A DNA stretch of 64,000 nucleotides. Origin: Lunularia cruciata. Taxonomy: Eukaryota > Streptophyta > Marchantiopsida > Lunulariales > Lunulariaceae. The notes under the pieces are model-generated. The model was not told the DNA's origin and searched no databases. It saw nothing but the letters and a program-made list of their open reading frames with translations. Position numbers and translations under genes: made by a program. Location of the stretch: assembly GCA_948567375.1 (NCBI GenBank), contig OX419762.1, forward strand, positions 14,762,001 to 14,826,000. The letters are read 5' to 3'. Of the stretch, positions 60,901 to 64,000 are shown piece by piece (within the stretch, counting starts at the first letter, position 1; every line of letters starts with the position of its first letter).

Positions 60901-62365
60901 ATTTTTTACAAGCTTGTGGAGTTACCTTAGAATAACTCTTAGAAGAACTCAAACATCATTGAATGCTATGGGTTTCATCTCAATGGGTGAAGGAACAAGT
61001 TCCATAAATCTTGGTTTATGAGGAGGGTTGATTACTGCAAAGTTGCTTGGAGGTCAGCTTTGCATGAAGAATTAGGTGGCTATATTTCTCTAAAAACCTC
61101 TCTTTCATGACTAATTTTCTAACCATGAATGAGCTATCTAACACACATTACTATGAAAGCTTGAAATCTCAAGTTGAGGACTTTTGCCATAATGCTAGTG
61201 AGACCCCTAGCCATACAATCCCAAACCAAACAATCAACCAAAATGATAGTATGATGCATACTTATTATCTATCAATTGATGATATGAGAGGAGGTATCAT
61301 GACCTTTTGGTCCTTCAAAAACATGACCTTCTTTCCGAAAGCTTGTATCTCCAAATGAATGAAGATGAACATCATTGGTTGTTTTACCTACCTAGAAGTA
61401 CAATGATTCTTCCTTTTGTTGCTCAAAAAAATTCTTCAATGTTCAACACAATTTTTTGCTAGTCCACACTTATAAAAATATATGTTCTTAAGCATTGAAT
61501 TTAAGAACAAAAGTAGATCAACTAATGAACAAATACAATGGATAAGTCAAGCTTCAAAGCGTCTGCCACATTTGTAAACTAGGAACCTTAAATGGAAATA
61601 AGAGGTTTATTTCTTTAATAAGTTTCTTAGACGTGGACACATAGCATGGGAAGTAGACAACACAATAGATAAGAATCTTGTCCTATACTCAACATCAAAT
61701 ACCATTGCCCATGGTCTAGGATAATTCCACACAACAATAAAAGAAAGGAAAGGAATGGAAATTGAACCAAAAAAATTAGATTATTACAACCTATATACCT
61801 GCAAAAACTATCCATAAACCAAAAGGGTGTTTTTTACCTCATCCCTTGGCAACCACAACTGCTATATGAAACTAAAAGTGCAAGACCACAATTTTTGGAT
61901 TTTTGTTTGTTGTCTCCACAAGGAAGCCTATAGACCGATCATCAAATCTCCAACCAATAAATTAAGAAACTAGATAAAGCTACTATTGATTTCATTATGC
62001 TCATGTTCTATAAATACAAGAAAATAACATTAAGCCAAATGCCAATGGCCTTCATCACCCTTAGCACAAGACTCATAAATGAATAATAGATGGACATAAG
62101 GACTGCCACAATAGAGAGCCAAGTTATGTCATAGCACTTGGGTATCTAAGACAAGACAATTTGTGTGTCTCCAAAACTAATCATGGAGCGGGTGAGGATT
62201 CTTGTGCAATTTAGAGCATGCATGCCATTGGTGTGGTAGCAATTGGAGCATTGAATTACCAAGTGAAATCAACCAATAGGGAGAAATCTTTCTTCAAATT
62301 CCCATATCTTTGACTCACATACTATCCAATATCAAGTAAATCAAGACAATAGGGCATATGATTGC
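60901..62365. other. Unrecognised AT-rich sequence
   Basis: About 1.5 kb with no ORF that I can assign. The longest frame, 61,107-61,358 plus (83 aa, starting MTNFLTMNELSN), has no recognisable motif. It has the composition of the transposon block. Confidence 0.5.
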
Positions 62366-64000
62366 CTAAATTGCTACTAGTTCTAGAATTGTGCTCAATT
62401 TTGTGACACATTCCACAAATCCTTTGGTTGGTGTTGCTTTGATGCTGATCTCAAAAGTGGTGATTGACATAATCAAATGTTGATGGGTTGTGGTGTATGT
62501 TTGTGCTTGTTTGGAGAAACCTCCTAGAAATATAATCAATGGGGTTTGAACAATCATTTCATGCATTTCAAGTAGTGTAATAGTTTGTTTCAAAATGCAT
62601 TATTGATGCAAGTGCATTGTGGTAAGCCTCTTCTCAATATGACCAAATGAAACAAGATGGTTGAGCTTTAAAATTATTGCCTTGAGTTGGAAAATATGAT
62701 AGAGGTTGTTGTAGCCACCAATGCTTATCGAAATCTTAAGACTAAAATTCTAACTTGTTGCAAAAATATTTGCTGCATGCGGTGCAAGAAGAGAACACCC
62801 ATTATTGATGTGAAGATATTGTGTCATTGTACAATGCTTTGATCCATCGACAAGCACTTGTGAAACTTCAATGCATCCTTTAATGCATCATTTAATGCAA
62901 ACACAAATATTTTTTAAACCATATCTCTCCAAATACAATGGCTATGATTCAAGGGAAGTCTACTTCTTTCCTTGGCATGTAGTTGGCTGATCTCACATAG
63001 TTGATAGTTTCAAGCAAGCTCAATAGCACTATAGACTACTCTCAAATTGCATATGACACATGTACCCAATGTTTAAAGGTCATAGTAGCACCCTCCACTT
63101 ATGATGTTGGGATGTGATCATAATGGGTGGATGCTTTGGAGCTATGCCACCACAAATTTTTCCTTGTAGATCAGCCAAGTAGATATCAAGTCAGAAAAGA
63201 CCCTCTTGAGAACATGTTCTGCAAGATCTTGAAGATTATTTGTGTACTCTTCCGTCAATGTGTCAATGAAAATTTTCCAATGCTTCATGAATGCTTGCAA
63301 AGATTCATTTGACTCAAAAGCTACATGTTGTGTGGCAAGCACATTCTCATAGATATGCCAAACTAGAGATTATTAAGAAATCTAGGGAAAATCAAAGAAA
63401 TTGCATTCATTAATGCTAGTTCTTTATCTATCAAAGACAAAAACAAAGTTCCATTCAAGATTGACCTATAGATTGTTGAAAAAATTGTTCAACTCTTGCA
63501 TTGGCCAAAGGTAATATGCCTTGTTTCAATCCTCATGAAGCAAAAACATAGTGTACGTCTGATTTGTGGAGGTGATACCAATGCTATGAAGCAATGATAT
63601 GATATTAGTTGGTTTTTGTATGTTGTATGTATGTATGACATGATATTTGTATGTTGAATCCAAGAGCAAAATTTTGTTTATTGAAATTTTTTTGGCTATC
63701 TCTTTTGTGATATTTGATATCACAAACAAGTATGCTAAGATCCCATCATCCTTTTGTTTTGAATCAATGAATGGTCCTCTTCTCAATGAATGCACCAAGT
63801 AGTGCTTTGATTGGAGAACGTCCATCCAATCTCTTTCTTTTGGTTGCAGTCTTTAGATTGTAGATATCTTGAAGACATACTATGCAAAGTTAATTTTGTG
63901 CGTGAAGTGTGCTCCCAATTGGCACTACTCCAACCCTACATAGTTGCTTGAGCAATGTTTCTTTTGTTTACTATAAGAGCACTTGTGGAAAGGTACAATG
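62366..64000 (-). pseudogene. MULE-type transposase remnant (copy 2), runs off window
   Basis: Minus-strand fragments of a Mutator-like transposase in coding order. 63,825-63,526 has the first catalytic-Asp motif KILLLDSTYKYHV and GITSTNQTYTMFL. 63,342-63,142 has the helical segment after the core (FMKHWKIFIDTLTEEYTNNL). 62,593-62,366 is the C-terminal part before the SWIM region. The segments are separated by stops. The element continues beyond 64,000. Opposite orientation to the copy at 22,640. Confidence 0.75.

Noticed and set aside
61107-61358. 83-aa ORF as a gene
   Set aside because: AT-rich transposon surroundings, no recognisable motif, and length compatible with chance.

Overview
This is nuclear DNA of a land plant. 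Three multi-exon genes with plant-type GT-AG introns match plant families (SEUSS, PASTICCINO1, sucrose-phosphatase), and a plant-type telomeric repeat (TTTAGGG) lies inside a transposon. Introns are mostly short (about 80-500 bases) and the retroelements look like types I associate with seed-free plants. A bryophyte or lycophyte/fern is therefore my guess, at low confidence.

Left third (1-22,300), genic. (1) The 3' part of a SEUSS-type transcriptional co-repressor gene, 3-3148 (+), 5' end outside the window. (2) A complete PASTICCINO1 (PAS1) FKBP-TPR immunophilin gene, 6290-15238 (+), reconstructed as 19 exons and about 613 aa. Its 2.7-kb intron 11 is largely a tandem array of roughly 200-bp units. 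(3) A complete sucrose-6-phosphate phosphatase gene, 16628-19804 (+), 8 exons, with an N-terminal extension that looks like a plastid transit peptide. (4) A single-exon unknown gene for a basic, coiled-coil-like protein with one membrane span, 20751-21236 (-). The genes are unrelated neighbours; nothing suggests a shared pathway.

Right two thirds (about 22,300-64,000), an AT-rich, CpG-poor block of decayed transposons. A MULE transposase remnant (+) lies at its left edge and another (-) runs off the right end. Between them is a nest. An outer Ty3/gypsy chromovirus ('family A', minus strand) is split into 26,654-29,134 and about 57,617-60,900. Into it sits a head-to-tail row of three elements of a second Ty3/gypsy family ('family B', minus strand: B1, B2, B3). 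B1 is itself interrupted by a second family A element (30,257-39,743, 5-bp target duplication AACAA). One LTR of that element is interrupted by a hAT DNA transposon (36,860-39,401) that carries the telomeric repeat. Three further family A LTRs without internal regions sit at 41,313-41,884, 49,281-50,285 and 52,570-53,300.

The most interesting points are: family B polyproteins end in a PHD-type zinc finger where family A has a chromodomain; the intronic array in PAS1; the plastid-type leader on sucrose-phosphatase; and a perfect 41-bp inverted repeat in B3. No intact transposase or polyprotein remains. All calls come from reading the sequence; no database or alignment program was used.
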